Source of the DNA: an uncultured Alphaproteobacteria bacterium
Lineage (GTDB): Bacteria > Pseudomonadota > Alphaproteobacteria > RF32 > CAG-239
Direction: 5' to 3'
Assembly: GCA_944391445.1 (NCBI GenBank)
Contig: CALXTL010000003.1
Location: forward strand, 33,810-97,809
DNA length: 64,000 nt
This document shows positions 33,621 to 43,008 of this stretch, in pieces (position 1 is the first letter of the stretch; each line of letters begins with the position of its first letter). The notes under the pieces were generated by a model. The model had not been told where the DNA came from and did no database searches. It saw nothing but the letters and a program-made list of their open reading frames with translations. The position numbers and the translations under genes are program-made.

Positions 33621-33963
33621 ACACACTGCCGGACATTTGGCAGAAACATTTGCCGGCATTTATTTTCTGTTGAAAGGATACCGAATCCTTGCGCGTAATT
33701 ATATAACCGGCCGCGGCACCACAGCCGGAGAAATAGATCTGATTGTCTGCCGCGGTAAAACGGTTGTTTTTGTGGAAGTAAAACAACGTGCCGACCTCAG
33801 CCGCGCCGTTTATGCCATTTCACCCGAGCAGCAAAAACGGATTCGTCGTGCGGCGGCTGGATTTGTTGCAAGACGGCGGTATTTAACGGATTATGACATC
33901 CGGTTTGATGCTTTTCTGCTTAGTTCGCCTTGGCGTTTTCGCCATATTAAAAACGCTTTTTGA
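33613..33963 (+). CDS. yraN: YraN family endonuclease-like protein (UPF0102)
   Basis: A 116-residue protein with a restriction-endonuclease-like core: GHLAETFAGIYFLLKGYRIL, GEIDLIVCRGKTVVFVEVKQR (the E...D...ExK active-site pattern). Function unproven. Translationally coupled to rsmI by an eight-base overlap, as in many bacteria. Confidence 0.92.
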   Translation: MNKHTAGHLAETFAGIYFLLKGYRILARNYITGRGTTAGEIDLIVCRGKTVVFVEVKQRADLSRAVYAISPEQQKRIRRAAAGFVARRRYLTDYDIRFDAFLLSSPWRFRHIKNAF

Positions 33964-33969
33964 TTTTTT

Positions 33970-35049
33970 TCAAAAAGCCGTTTTGTTTTCTTCTTTTTTG
34001 GATTTCAATTGGCCGCAGGCCGCTAAAATATCTTGCCCGCGGGCAACACGGATGGGGGCTTCATAGCCGTTCTCCTCCAGAAAACGCGAAAAAACATGTA
34101 CTTTGTTGTTACTGCTGGGCTGAAAATCGCAACCCGGCCACGGATTAAACGGAATCAGATTAAATTTTGCGCCGAGCTTAAATTTTTTCATCAAAGCAAC
34201 CAGTTCTTTGGCATCATCCAAAGAGTCGTTAAAATCTTTCAGCATCAGATATTCAAACGTCACATATCGCCCCGGCCCCATCACGCTCTGATATTCCTTG
34301 CAGGCTGTAAGAATTTCTTCAATTTTGTATTTATTGTTGATTGGCATGATCTGCGAGCGTTTTTCATTATTCGGTGCGTGCAGGCTGACGGCAAGTCGGC
34401 AGCCGATTTCGGTGGCCACGCGCGGAATCTGCGGTACAATGCCGGATGTCGACAAAGTAATCTTGCGTTTGGAAATAGCAATTCCGTCGCCGTCAGACAA
34501 AATTTTCAGAGCCTTAATTGTGTTTTCCGGATTATGAAGCGGTTCGCCCATGCCCATTACAACGATATTGGAAAGAAAGCGGGTTTCGTTTGTTGGGCTG
34601 GGCCACTCGCCGTAAGCATCTCTTGCGACCATAAATTGAGAAACAATCTCGCCTGCAGTCAGATTACGGGTGATTTTCTGACTTCCCGTATGGCAAAATT
34701 TACAACCCACCGCACAGCCGACCTGCGTGGAAATACATACGGCGCCGCGGTCTTCTTCCGGGATATAAACTGTTTCGATTCTCTGCCCGTCGGCAAACTC
34801 AAGCAGCCATTTATGCGTCTTGTCTGCGGAGATCTGCTCGGTAACGATTTTAGGCCGGCTGATTGTAAAATGCAGAGCCAATTTTTCACGCAATTCTTTG
34901 GAAAGATTGCTCATTTTGGCAAAATCCGTTTCGCCGCGAAAATAAATCCACTGCCATAACTGCTTGGTCCGAAACGGTTTTTCGCCGATAGCGGCTATTT
35001 CCGCCGCCAATTCTTCTTTAGAAAGACCGATAAGTTCTTTTTTGCTCAT
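33970..35049 (-). CDS. rlmN: Dual-specificity 23S rRNA/tRNA adenine-C2 methyltransferase RlmN
   Basis: Radical-SAM enzyme methylating A2503 of 23S rRNA and A37 of tRNAs. The 359-residue form from the ATG at 35049 has the [4Fe-4S] motif VGCAVGCKFCHTG, VVMGMGEPLHNP, and the methyl-carrying Cys region near the C-terminus (ILAACGQL). The start overlaps the stop of the IalB-like gene (TGATG). Confidence 0.95.
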   Translation of the reverse strand: MSKKELIGLSKEELAAEIAAIGEKPFRTKQLWQWIYFRGETDFAKMSNLSKELREKLALHFTISRPKIVTEQISADKTHKWLLEFADGQRIETVYIPEEDRGAVCISTQVGCAVGCKFCHTGSQKITRNLTAGEIVSQFMVARDAYGEWPSPTNETRFLSNIVVMGMGEPLHNPENTIKALKILSDGDGIAISKRKITLSTSGIVPQIPRVATEIGCRLAVSLHAPNNEKRSQIMPINNKYKIEEILTACKEYQSVMGPGRYVTFEYLMLKDFNDSLDDAKELVALMKKFKLGAKFNLIPFNPWPGCDFQPSSNNKVHVFSRFLEENGYEAPIRVARGQDILAACGQLKSKKEENKTAF

Positions 35050-35564
35050 CAACGTTTTTTGCCGCATTTGTTGGAGATAGCGCGATAAGCGCTGGAAAAG
35101 CCTTTAAGGGAATATGTGTCTTTAGTAGCGGTGCCGCGGCTGGATGTGCCGTGGATAATCATTCTGTTGCCTTTCTTCATGGCCTCCACCAACTCTTTAT
35201 CTGCTTTTTCGCTCACGGCCCAGGCTTTATCGCCGCTGGCAAACAGGTTGTCAAAAGTTTTGGCACCGATTTTGATGACGACTTTGGCATCTTTCTTATA
35301 AGTATAGCCGGCATTAATGTTAACCACATCAAAACTGTTTTCTGACGGGCGATGCGTAACCACGGTATAAATATCGCCGCGCTTGCTGTACTTTCCTTCG
35401 TCTTTTTTGGGGGTTGAAGCCATATAGCAAACCGGCCCGCCGCTGTCGCGGTAATAATAAGCAACCCAGTCGCCGTATTCACCCAAAACTTGCGGCACAC
35501 TGGCCTCTGCTTGACATATGAAAGAAAAAAGAAGCGCAGAACTTAAGAGAAAAGATTTTTTCAT
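35049..35564 (-). CDS. Invasion-associated locus B (IalB)-like periplasmic protein
   Basis: A 171-residue protein with signal peptide MKKSFLLSSALLFSFICQAEA and the IalB domain: GDWVAYYY, VCYMAS, VVTHRPSENSFDVVNINAGY, IHGTSSRGTATKDTYSLKGFSSAYRAI..C. The two cysteines could form a disulfide. IalB proteins are envelope proteins of alphaproteobacteria; a role in invasion is shown only for a few, so none is claimed. Co-transcribed with rlmN by overlap. Confidence 0.85.
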   Translation of the reverse strand: MKKSFLLSSALLFSFICQAEASVPQVLGEYGDWVAYYYRDSGGPVCYMASTPKKDEGKYSKRGDIYTVVTHRPSENSFDVVNINAGYTYKKDAKVVIKIGAKTFDNLFASGDKAWAVSEKADKELVEAMKKGNRMIIHGTSSRGTATKDTYSLKGFSSAYRAISNKCGKKR

Positions 35565-35661
35565 TGCAAATACCCACATTCAAATTAAAATTAACATAAT
35601 AATAATTGAAAAAAATATAAAAACTGTTAATTTCAAGAAAAATTTTACAAAGGCAGAATAA

Positions 35662-36897
35662 ATGATCAGAGACAATTATCTTGATATTAACAAGCTGATA
35701 AAAAACAAAAAAATTCTGCGTCTGTTTATGGTTGTCAAGCGCCATGGCGGTGTTTTGCGCTTTGTCGGCGGTGCTGTGCGCGACGCGTTGAAAGGCGTCG
35801 AAGGCGGAGATCTTGATTTTGCCACGGATCTCTCTCCTGACGAGCTGGTTGAGGCCTGCACTGAAGAAGGGCTCAAAACTGTAGCCATCGGCATCAAATT
35901 TGGGACGGTTGGCGTGATTATAGATGACAAACTGGTTGAAGTTACATCACTGCGCCGGGATATCAAAACCGACGGCCGCCACGCCGAGGTAGAGTTTACG
36001 GATAACTGGGAAGAAGATGCTTCGCGGCGCGACCTGACCATCAATGCCGTCTATGCTGATGAAAAAGGCAATGTTTTTGACTACTACAACGGAATTGAGG
36101 ATCTTGAAAAGGGCTGTGTCCGTTTTATTGGCTCGGCATCACAGCGGATCAAAGAGGATTATTTGCGCATACTGCGTTTTTTTCGTTTTTATTCGCGTTT
36201 TGGTATTGGTGAGCCGGATAAAAAAGCGCTTGCAGCTTGTGCGGAAAACAGCGAAGGGCTCAAAAATCTTTCCATGGAGCGAATCAAAGAAGAATTATTC
36301 AAATTCCTGTTGACGCCCAAAGCAGCGGAAACCATCCGTATCATGCAGGAAAACAATGTTATGAGTTATATCATGCCGGAAGTCCGTTATTTAGATAATC
36401 TGGCTTTTGCCAAAAGATTTTTTGATGATAAAGATATTCCCGACAAAGCGCTGCTGTACCTTTTTATTGTTTATCGGCCGGATGTTCCTTTGGCGGAAAA
36501 TTTGGCAACCAGGCTCAAATTCAGCCGCCGTGAAAAACAAAAGTTTACATCTTGGTCTGCCCGCAAAGTATGTTTAAGTGAACTGGAAAATGATTTGTCT
36601 TTGCAAAAGCTGATGTATGAAACAGACAAAGAATTTTGTCAGGAAAAATTTTTGTTGCTGATGGCAGAAAATCAAGAGCCGATACCGGATTTTTGGGAAA
36701 GATATCGGCAAATGGGAACAATTGCCAAGCCGCAGTTTCCTGTGCGCGGCAAAGATATTATAGAACTTGGCGTCAGCAGCTCGCAGGCTGTTGGCACAAT
36801 CTTGCATGAGCTCGAATCCCAGTGGTTAAAAAGCAATTTCACCCTGACTAAAGACGAATTACTTGAAAACGCGCGCCTTTTGTATAAAGTCTCATAA
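35662..36897 (+). CDS. cca: CCA tRNA nucleotidyltransferase / poly(A) polymerase family
   Basis: Adds or repairs the 3' CCA of tRNAs. The 411-residue class II nucleotidyltransferase has LRFVGGAVRDAL, GGDLDFATDLSP (the DxD metal site), RRDIKTDGRHAEV, EDASRRDLTINA and DYLRILRFFRF. Two tRNA genes 2.5 kb downstream already encode CCA. Ribosome site AAAGG; promoter not identified. Confidence 0.93.
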   Translation: MIRDNYLDINKLIKNKKILRLFMVVKRHGGVLRFVGGAVRDALKGVEGGDLDFATDLSPDELVEACTEEGLKTVAIGIKFGTVGVIIDDKLVEVTSLRRDIKTDGRHAEVEFTDNWEEDASRRDLTINAVYADEKGNVFDYYNGIEDLEKGCVRFIGSASQRIKEDYLRILRFFRFYSRFGIGEPDKKALAACAENSEGLKNLSMERIKEELFKFLLTPKAAETIRIMQENNVMSYIMPEVRYLDNLAFAKRFFDDKDIPDKALLYLFIVYRPDVPLAENLATRLKFSRREKQKFTSWSARKVCLSELENDLSLQKLMYETDKEFCQEKFLLLMAENQEPIPDFWERYRQMGTIAKPQFPVRGKDIIELGVSSSQAVGTILHELESQWLKSNFTLTKDELLENARLLYKVS

Positions 36898-36926
36898 GAA
36901 AAAACGCCCCGAAGGGCGTTTTTTTA
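36897..36926. terminator. Bidirectional terminator between cca and kdsB
   Basis: AAAAAACGCCC and GGGCGTTTTTT pair around CGAA, with T runs on both strands. Confidence 0.93.
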
Positions 36927-37700
36927 TCAAAAAATAAATTTTTTGGCGAGTTCATAATCTTCCGGCGTATTGATATCTGTCGGCGCATCTTTGTTTAGTC
37001 GGATATCATCAACCAGTTTGGCACGAATAGTCATACCGTTTTCCAATGCGCGTAGCTGCTCAAGGCTCTCCCGTTGTTCCAGCACGCCCGGCTGGAGCGC
37101 AACCATCTTATGCAATGAGGCAGCTTTAAATACATAAATTCCAATATGATGATACAAATCTTGGTTTTTGCATTTGTCCGGGTCGCGGGTATAAGGCGCG
37201 GTGGCGCGGGTAAAATAAAGACATCTGGCCTCGTCTTCACCGTCCCGGAGACCCATCACGATTTTAACGATAGCAGGGTTGGTTTTGTCGGCTTCATTTT
37301 TAATAATCATGCCGCAAGTGGCAATATCGCAGCCGGTTCGCTCAATCATTTCAATCAGCGGCAAGTTGACTTTGGGGTCAACATTGAGATTGTCGCCTTG
37401 AAAATCAACAACAATATCATATTTACTACCGTTTGGATCAAGAACTTTCAATGCGGCGGCAATTCGGTCTGTGCCGCTTGGCAGATTGGGGTCGGTCAGA
37501 ACGGCCGTAGCGCCGAATTTTTTGCATTCGTCAACAATCGCCTGATCGCCGGCGGCAATGGCAATATCCGTATTAATTGCATTTTTGACATTTTCGTAAA
37601 CCCGCTGGATAATGGTTTTACCGTTTAAGTCCAGCAAGGGCTTGTTAGGCAATCTGGTCGCAGCCAGACGAACCGGCATCAGGGTAATGACTCTGCTCAT
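36927..37700 (-). CDS. kdsB: 3-deoxy-manno-octulosonate cytidylyltransferase
   Basis: Activates KDO as CMP-KDO for LPS inner core. The 257 residues from the ATG at 37700 have LMPVRLAATRLPNKPLLD, SGTDRIAAAL, VDFQGDNLNVDP, HHIGIYVFKAASL and DINTPEDYELA. The longer upstream reading frame overlaps the HIT gene and is rejected. It shows the organism makes LPS. The HIT gene lies seven bases upstream on the same strand. Confidence 0.94.
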   Translation of the reverse strand: MSRVITLMPVRLAATRLPNKPLLDLNGKTIIQRVYENVKNAINTDIAIAAGDQAIVDECKKFGATAVLTDPNLPSGTDRIAAALKVLDPNGSKYDIVVDFQGDNLNVDPKVNLPLIEMIERTGCDIATCGMIIKNEADKTNPAIVKIVMGLRDGEDEARCLYFTRATAPYTRDPDKCKNQDLYHHIGIYVFKAASLHKMVALQPGVLEQRESLEQLRALENGMTIRAKLVDDIRLNKDAPTDINTPEDYELAKKFIF

Positions 37701-37707
37701 TTTTTCC

Positions 37708-38139
37708 TCACAATTGATTATATTCTGGTTTTTGTTTTTCCTGTTCAAGAGCTTCGCGAATACGGGCAATGACGCGTTTTTTTTCTTCGGCGTCATACTT
37801 TTCCGAAGCATTGTTCCAAACCGTTGTTGGCCAGTCCGGATCGCCTTCAATACGGCACAAAACATGCACGTGCAATTGAGGCGTTTTATTGCCGATCATC
37901 GCAATATTTGTCTGATCATATTTAAACAAACGGGTCATGACTTTTTCGGCCATGGCTATTTCGCGCATCAACTGTAGCCTTTCATCCATTGTCAGATCCA
38001 GCATGTTTTTGACGTTTTCTTTCTGCGGAACCAGAAAAATCCACGGATAGTAGCGATTATCTTCAAACAAAACCGTACACAATTTCAAATCGGTGATGTG
38101 CTCTTTTTTGGCCAAACCGGGCACCAGTTTAAAACTCAT
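37708..38139 (-). CDS. HIT-family nucleotide-binding protein
   Basis: A 143-residue histidine-triad protein. The triad region reads TPQLHVHVLCR, so the first histidine of the usual HxHxH is Gln while the two central ones remain; this is seen in a subset of bacterial HIT hydrolases. It probably hydrolyses a nucleotide phosphoramidate or dinucleotide. Co-directional with kdsB. Confidence 0.83.
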   Translation of the reverse strand: MSFKLVPGLAKKEHITDLKLCTVLFEDNRYYPWIFLVPQKENVKNMLDLTMDERLQLMREIAMAEKVMTRLFKYDQTNIAMIGNKTPQLHVHVLCRIEGDPDWPTTVWNNASEKYDAEEKKRVIARIREALEQEKQKPEYNQL

Positions 38140-38278
38140 CTAAAACTCCTTTTTATTAACATTCCGATTATAGCGCTCCAATTCTTTCAATAGCAACAAT
38201 TTTATTTGTTTGTCCGAGGCAAAATTCTTTACAGGAAAAAACGCATCAGGTATATTTTACAAAATAAAGAGGTTTTTT

Positions 38279-39316
38279 ATGCATAAACTAATCCAAAAAG
38301 CAGTTGTCGAACACAATCTTTCCCGAGCGGAGCTCACCGAAATTCTCCAAGACGATTCCTGTAAAACAGAGCTGTTTGCCGCCGCCGACGAGGTCAGACG
38401 CCGATATGTCGGGGATGAAGTCCACCTCAGAGGTTTAATCGAGTTTTCCAACATTTGCCGCAATAATTGTTGTTATTGCGGTCTGCGCCGCGACAACCGA
38501 AACATAAAACGTTACCGGATGGATGAAGAAACCGTTTGCGCCCTGGCAGAGCACGCCGTTTTGAAAATGGGGCTGAAAACAATTGTGCTGCAATCCGGCG
38601 AGGATCTTTTTTACACGCCGGAAGTTCTTTGCCGGATTTTGCGGCGGATAAAAAATTTGGATGTTGCCGTGACGCTGAGCATTGGTGAAAAGTCTTTGCA
38701 GGAATATCAGGCGTATAAACAAGCCGGGGCAGACCGCTTTTTGTTGCGGATTGAAACCACCGATAAAGAACTGTATCTGCGCCATGATCCGGGCATGAGT
38801 TGGGAACAAAGACGGCATTGCCTGCATGACCTGAAGACAGCGGGCTTTGAGCTTGGTACGGGCTGCCTTGTCGGGCTGCCTGGGCAAACAACGGAATCCT
38901 ACGCCGACGACATTTTGTTTTTCAAACAAATCGGTGCCGATATGATAGGCATCGGACCGTTTATTCCGCATCCGGACACACCGTTAAAAACGGCGGCAGG
39001 TGGCACTTTGGACATGGCGCTTCGGGTTATGGCACTGACGAGATTGCTTCTGCCCGATATCAACATTCCGGCCACCACCGCCATGGAAACTCTGGCGAAG
39101 GATGGCCAGCGCCAGGCTTTGCAAAGCGGTGCAAATGTTATTATGCCGAATGTGACTCAGGTTGATTATCGCAGGTATTATGATCTTTACCCCGGAAAGT
39201 CGACCGTCGGCGGCACGCCGGACAAAGCTTTGGAAAAGGTTAAAAATTTGATTTCGGCCATCGGCCGACAGGTTGGAACGGGTTATGGTGCTTCAAAGCA
39301 TTTTCAGAAAAAATAA
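38279..39316 (+). CDS. hydE: [FeFe]-hydrogenase maturation radical-SAM protein HydE
   Basis: Radical-SAM enzyme that helps assemble the H-cluster dithiomethylamine/CO/CN iron unit of [FeFe] hydrogenase. The 345-residue protein has the cluster motif NICRNNCCYCGLR, QSGEDLFYTPE, ADRFLLRIETTDKELY, GIGPFIPHPDTPL and the final GTPDKALEKV, all typical of HydE rather than BioB or ThiH. HydF, HydG and the hydrogenase are not in the window. The ATG at 38279 has an AGAGG ribosome site; the longer frame is rejected. Confidence 0.85.
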   Translation: MHKLIQKAVVEHNLSRAELTEILQDDSCKTELFAAADEVRRRYVGDEVHLRGLIEFSNICRNNCCYCGLRRDNRNIKRYRMDEETVCALAEHAVLKMGLKTIVLQSGEDLFYTPEVLCRILRRIKNLDVAVTLSIGEKSLQEYQAYKQAGADRFLLRIETTDKELYLRHDPGMSWEQRRHCLHDLKTAGFELGTGCLVGLPGQTTESYADDILFFKQIGADMIGIGPFIPHPDTPLKTAAGGTLDMALRVMALTRLLLPDINIPATTAMETLAKDGQRQALQSGANVIMPNVTQVDYRRYYDLYPGKSTVGGTPDKALEKVKNLISAIGRQVGTGYGASKHFQKK

Positions 39317-39318
39317 TC

Positions 39319-39347
39319 AAAAGCCGCTTCCTGAAAGAAGCGGCTTT
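39319..39347 (+). terminator. Hairpin terminator of hydE
   Basis: AAAAGCCGCTTC and GAAGCGGCTTT form a strong stem, but only a short T run follows. The minus-strand reading would end the tRNA transcript with a T run. Confidence 0.7.
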
Positions 39348-39353
39348 CAAAAC

Positions 39354-39429
39354 TGGTGGAGGTAAGCGGGATCGAACCGCTGACCTAATGATTGCGAACC
39401 ATTCGCTCTCCCAACTGAGCTATACCCCC
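39354..39429 (-). tRNA. tRNA-Ala (anticodon CGC)
   Basis: A 76-base cloverleaf read from 39429 to 39354: acceptor GGGGGTA/TACCTCC with the G3-U70 pair that specifies alanine, D arm GCTC/GAGC, anticodon loop TTCGCAA (CGC), T arm GTTCGAT, encoded CCA. It decodes GCG. The anticodon stem has one G-U pair. Confidence 0.92.
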
Positions 39430-39468
39430 GTCAAGAAAAAGCCCATCTGCTGAGACGGGCTTCGGAAT

Positions 39469-39544
<76 letters not shown>

Positions 39545-39700
39545 GTAAATACTGTTCTTTGGGTCTTCATCCCGAGAACAATCTGATAATTAACCAATCT
39601 TGCTGCCGATGTCAATCTTTTTTTTTAATTTTATCTGTTTAGGCCGGAATGGTGCGATTCCCGTATGCTCAGAGAACTTAAACGATAGCCGAAACCGTTT

Positions 39701-40171
39701 TCAGGAAGCTCCAGGATGCTTTCTGGAAAAACCGCTTTTGCAGCCCATAGCCCAGGCCATGACAAGTTCTGTCTCTGCTGTAGACGGCTCGCACTGTTCG
39801 CGAATGATTTTAAAATCATTCTTCTGATAAAAACGGAGAGCTTTTTCGTTACGGACAAAAACATTCAGACACAGACGTTCACGCCGTTTTTTCACAAATT
39901 GCAGCAGTTTTCGGCCGATTCTTTTGTTTTGAAATTTTGGAGCGACAAACAACGCACCGATGTGAAATTTATCAACCAGACTGATAAACCCTTTAATTTG
40001 CCGTTTGTCGACAAACACAAAAGTTTCACTGCAAGGGAGATAATCTCGGATAACGCTGTCTTTCATTTTTCGCCAATAGCTGTCAGACACAAAGGCGTGA
40101 GCTGTCAAACTTGCTTCCAGCCACAAATTGGCAATTTTCAAAAATTCGTCCGGACGTGCGTTTCTGATCAT
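39701..40171 (-). CDS. GNAT-family N-acetyltransferase
   Basis: A 156-residue GNAT protein. The acetyl-CoA loop is in VAPKFQNKRIGRKLLQFV, preceded by the beta strand IGALFVAP and followed by LNVFVRNEKALRFYQKNDFK, a layout close to YjaB/RimI-like enzymes. The substrate is unknown. It begins 21 bases after the parE stop on the same strand. Confidence 0.83.
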   Translation of the reverse strand: MIRNARPDEFLKIANLWLEASLTAHAFVSDSYWRKMKDSVIRDYLPCSETFVFVDKRQIKGFISLVDKFHIGALFVAPKFQNKRIGRKLLQFVKKRRERLCLNVFVRNEKALRFYQKNDFKIIREQCEPSTAETELVMAWAMGCKSGFSRKHPGAS

Positions 40172-40191
40172 ACTTATATCCGCAAATGGTT

Positions 40192-42180
40192 TTAAATATC
40201 CAAATCGTCGACAAACTTGGCGCGCTCAATAATAAATTTAAAGCGTGTTTCCGGATTTTTGCCCATCAGTCTTTCAACCTGGCGCCGGGTTTCAAAAGCT
40301 TCTTCACGGCCTTCTTCGGTGTTGGTGTTAGGCAGAGTGACACGCAGTAAAATGCGGTTTTTCTTGTCCATGGTTGTTTCTTTCAGCTGCTGAGCGCTCA
40401 TTTCGCCCAGTCCCTTGAAACGGCTTATTTCTGGTTTTTGGTTGCCTTTCACCACTTTGGAGAGTATCTTTTCCTTGTCTTCATCATCCAGCGCATAATA
40501 ATTTTTGCCGCCCACCGCAATTTTGTACAGCGGCGGGGTTGCAATATAGACATGGCCGTTTTCCATTAATTTGGGCATCTGTTGATAGAAAAATGTCATT
40601 AGCAGCGAAGCAATATGGGCGCCGTCCACATCGGCATCGGTCATGATAATGATTTTTTCATAGCGCAGATTTTCTTCTTTATAATTATCTTTGATTCCGC
40701 AGCCCAGAGCCTCAATCATATCTTTGATTTCCTGATTTTGCGTAATCTTGTCCAAAGAGGCGCTGGCAACGTTCAGTATCTTTCCACGCAAAGGCAAAAT
40801 AGCCTGTGTGACACGGTCGCGTCCCTGTTTGGCCGAGCCGCCGGCAGAATCACCCTCAACAATAAAAATTTCCGTATTTTCGGCGGCCGCTTGTGAACAG
40901 TCTGCCAATTTTCCGGGCAGACGCAGACGTTTGGTCGGCGACTTGCGATTTTGTACTTTTTCTTCTTTTTTCTTTTTCCGAGCCTCAGCCCTGTCAATAA
41001 CATATTCCAGCAGAGCCGATGCATTTTCCGGATCTGAAGACAGCCAATGGTCAAAAGAATCTTTAACCGCCGATTCCACCAGGCGAACCGCTTTGGAAGA
41101 TGTAAGTTTATCTTTAGTTTGTCCCTGAAACTGCGGATCACGGATAAAAACCGACAACATAATCGCGGCATCGCTCAAAAAATCTTCTGTTGTGATTGCG
41201 GCTGCTTTTTTGACATTAGCCATTTCACCGTATTCTTTAAGGCCACGCAACAAAGCCGATTTAAAGCCGAGTTCATGTGTGCCGCCTTGCGGTGTAACGA
41301 CCGTATTGCAGTAAGAATGGCAAAAACCGTTTTCATCTTCCGGCCAGGTAATTGCCCATTCTACCTTGCCTTCGTCATTGGCCAGTTCGGCTTCTCCGAA
41401 AAACGGACGACGATTGATGGTTGTTTTGGCGCCGGTCTGATAATTTAAAAAATCAAGCAGCCCGTTGGGGAAACAAAGCTCAGCTTCTTGCGGCGTGGCT
41501 TCTCCTTCGCCGAGAATTTCCGGTGCGCAGGACCAGTTGATGTGTATTCCTTTAAACAAAAAGGCTTTTGAGCGGGCCATACGATAAATCCGGTTGGGTT
41601 GCAAAGCCGATGTGGCGCCGAAAATTTCCGGATCCGGTTTAAAAGTGATGGATGTTCCGCGACGGTTGGGCGCATTTCCAACCAGCTCTAAAGGCCCCAT
41701 CGGATATCCTTTGGAATACTCCTGCCGGTAAAGTTTTTTATCTCGGGCAATCTCCACAATCATTCTTTCCGACAAGGCATTAACCACGGACAAACCGACA
41801 CCGTGCAACCCTCCGGAAACTTTATATGCGCCGCCGCCGAATTTGCCGCCGGAATGCAGCATGGTCATAATCACTTCCAGAGCAGACTTTCCGGGATATT
41901 TCGGGTGAGGGTCAACCGGGATGCCGCGACCGTTGTCAACAATGCTCACCGAAAGATCCTCATTAACGCGGACATCAATTCTGTTGGCGTATCCGGCCAC
42001 GGCTTCATCCATGGAGTTGTCAAGAATTTCCGCCACCAAATGATGCAGCGCGGTTTCGTCCGTGCCGCCAATATACATGCCCGGCCGGTGCCGGACAGGT
42101 TCCAACCCTTCCAAAACCTCAATGCTGTTTGCGCTGTAATCATTGCTGGCTGTCGGCGCGGCTTCAAACAAATCGACCAT
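40192..42180 (-). CDS. parE: DNA topoisomerase IV subunit B
   Basis: ATPase subunit of topoisomerase IV, which unlinks sister chromosomes. The 662-residue protein has the GHKL ATPase ([30 protein letters not shown]), [18 protein letters not shown] and MTDADVDGAHIASLLMTFF of the Toprim domain. It is shorter than GyrB (56.7 kb) and begins with the topoisomerase IV-type EVLEGLEPVRHRPGM. ParC is not in the window. Confidence 0.94.
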   Translation of the reverse strand: MVDLFEAAPTASNDYSANSIEVLEGLEPVRHRPGMYIGGTDETALHHLVAEILDNSMDEAVAGYANRIDVRVNEDLSVSIVDNGRGIPVDPHPKYPGKSALEVIMTMLHSGGKFGGGAYKVSGGLHGVGLSVVNALSERMIVEIARDKKLYRQEYSKGYPMGPLELVGNAPNRRGTSITFKPDPEIFGATSALQPNRIYRMARSKAFLFKGIHINWSCAPEILGEGEATPQEAELCFPNGLLDFLNYQTGAKTTINRRPFFGEAELANDEGKVEWAITWPEDENGFCHSYCNTVVTPQGGTHELGFKSALLRGLKEYGEMANVKKAAAITTEDFLSDAAIMLSVFIRDPQFQGQTKDKLTSSKAVRLVESAVKDSFDHWLSSDPENASALLEYVIDRAEARKKKKEEKVQNRKSPTKRLRLPGKLADCSQAAAENTEIFIVEGDSAGGSAKQGRDRVTQAILPLRGKILNVASASLDKITQNQEIKDMIEALGCGIKDNYKEENLRYEKIIIMTDADVDGAHIASLLMTFFYQQMPKLMENGHVYIATPPLYKIAVGGKNYYALDDEDKEKILSKVVKGNQKPEISRFKGLGEMSAQQLKETTMDKKNRILLRVTLPNTNTEEGREEAFETRRQVERLMGKNPETRFKFIIERAKFVDDLDI

Positions 42181-42380
42181 TATATCCTCGTTCTTTCTCT
42201 GAAATCAGTGCGCTTAAATTAGCGCAAAAGACCGGATTTAACAAGGCTTAAAATGAAACATAAACAAATTTTTGAATGGTTTGACAGCGTTTTAAACAAA
42301 ATATTGACAAAATTTGCAATTGAGATATAAGAAAATCAGGCAAAATTATTTTTATATAAACTAAATTAAATTTAAATTAT

Positions 42381-42770
42381 ATGAAAACATCTTTCTTTTT
42401 TCGGTCTAAAGTGGCTCAGATTGTAAACATCTTGGTGAGCATTGTTGCCGTAATTTTGTTGGAGCTGGACATAAAAGCATTGGGTTTTCTGATAGGTGCT
42501 TCGCTGGTCACAAGCTTGTGTGTTTTTCCTGCCCGGGCTTATCAGGTGTGCTGGCCGGTGCAAATATTTCTGATTGCGGTTTTGGCGCTGGGGTTAAATT
42601 TGTGGGTGACATATGTTGCTTTTTGTATCTTTTTCCCTGCGCTGTTGCTGATGATAAAAGATGCCGACCGTGTAACACTTCTTGGGACATATATGCTGAG
42701 TGTTTTTGTACCGCCGCTTTTCATCGCATTCACCTTTTTTCTTCAAAAGGGTTTAATGTTGTTTATCTGA
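42381..42770 (+). CDS. Integral membrane protein of unknown function
   Basis: A 129-residue protein with about four membrane helices (residues 10-45, 60-80, 82-100 and 105-128) and short polar ends. No family recognised. It has a terminator and stands between the parE and rpsB units. Confidence 0.6.
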   Translation: MKTSFFFRSKVAQIVNILVSIVAVILLELDIKALGFLIGASLVTSLCVFPARAYQVCWPVQIFLIAVLALGLNLWVTYVAFCIFFPALLLMIKDADRVTLLGTYMLSVFVPPLFIAFTFFLQKGLMLFI

Positions 42771-42772
42771 TT

Positions 42773-42803
42773 AAAAACGCCTCTTTGCAAAGAGGCGTTT
42801 TTT
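42773..42803 (+). terminator. Rho-independent terminator
   Basis: AAAAACGCCTCTTT and AAAGAGGCGTTTTT pair with almost no loop and run into T; just after the membrane-protein stop and before the rpsB leader. Confidence 0.9.
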
Positions 42804-42849
42804 CTGTTTTATGCAAAAAAAAGGCTTGCAAAACTAATAATTTATGCTA

Positions 42850-43008
42850 AAACAGGCACGAAAGCCGCATGGGGCGGTTTTTACCGGGAATTTCCCGGGT
42901 ATTTCACACGCAGATTTTATCGGGACGTATTTTTAAGCGTTTCGCTCCGGTGTTTGGTTGCAAACTCAAGAGAATCTGCGGAGGTTTAACCGGAAAAGGA
43001 TACACATA
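42850..43008 (+). promoter_or_regulatory. Structured leader upstream of rpsB
   Basis: About 160 bases of non-coding sequence. It has a local palindrome ACCGGGAATTTCCCGGGT (42882-42899 area) and a longer-range stem CGCAGATT (42909-42916) with AATCTGCG (42973-42980) enclosing 56 bases and ending next to GGAGG. Ribosomal protein S2 represses its own operon in other bacteria through the mRNA leader, so an autoregulatory RNA is plausible. Confidence 0.5.

Noticed and set aside
34033..34959. Long plus-strand frame (308 codons) over rlmN
   Set aside because: It is the reverse-strand shadow of rlmN, whose radical-SAM motifs are clear; unusual length arises from codon bias.
37121..37129. Reverse TTTAAATAC as a ninth copy of the polar motif in kdsB
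   Set aside because: Only nine bases match; the flank differs from the consensus. The similar stretch near 95-103 in rng was dropped for the same reason.
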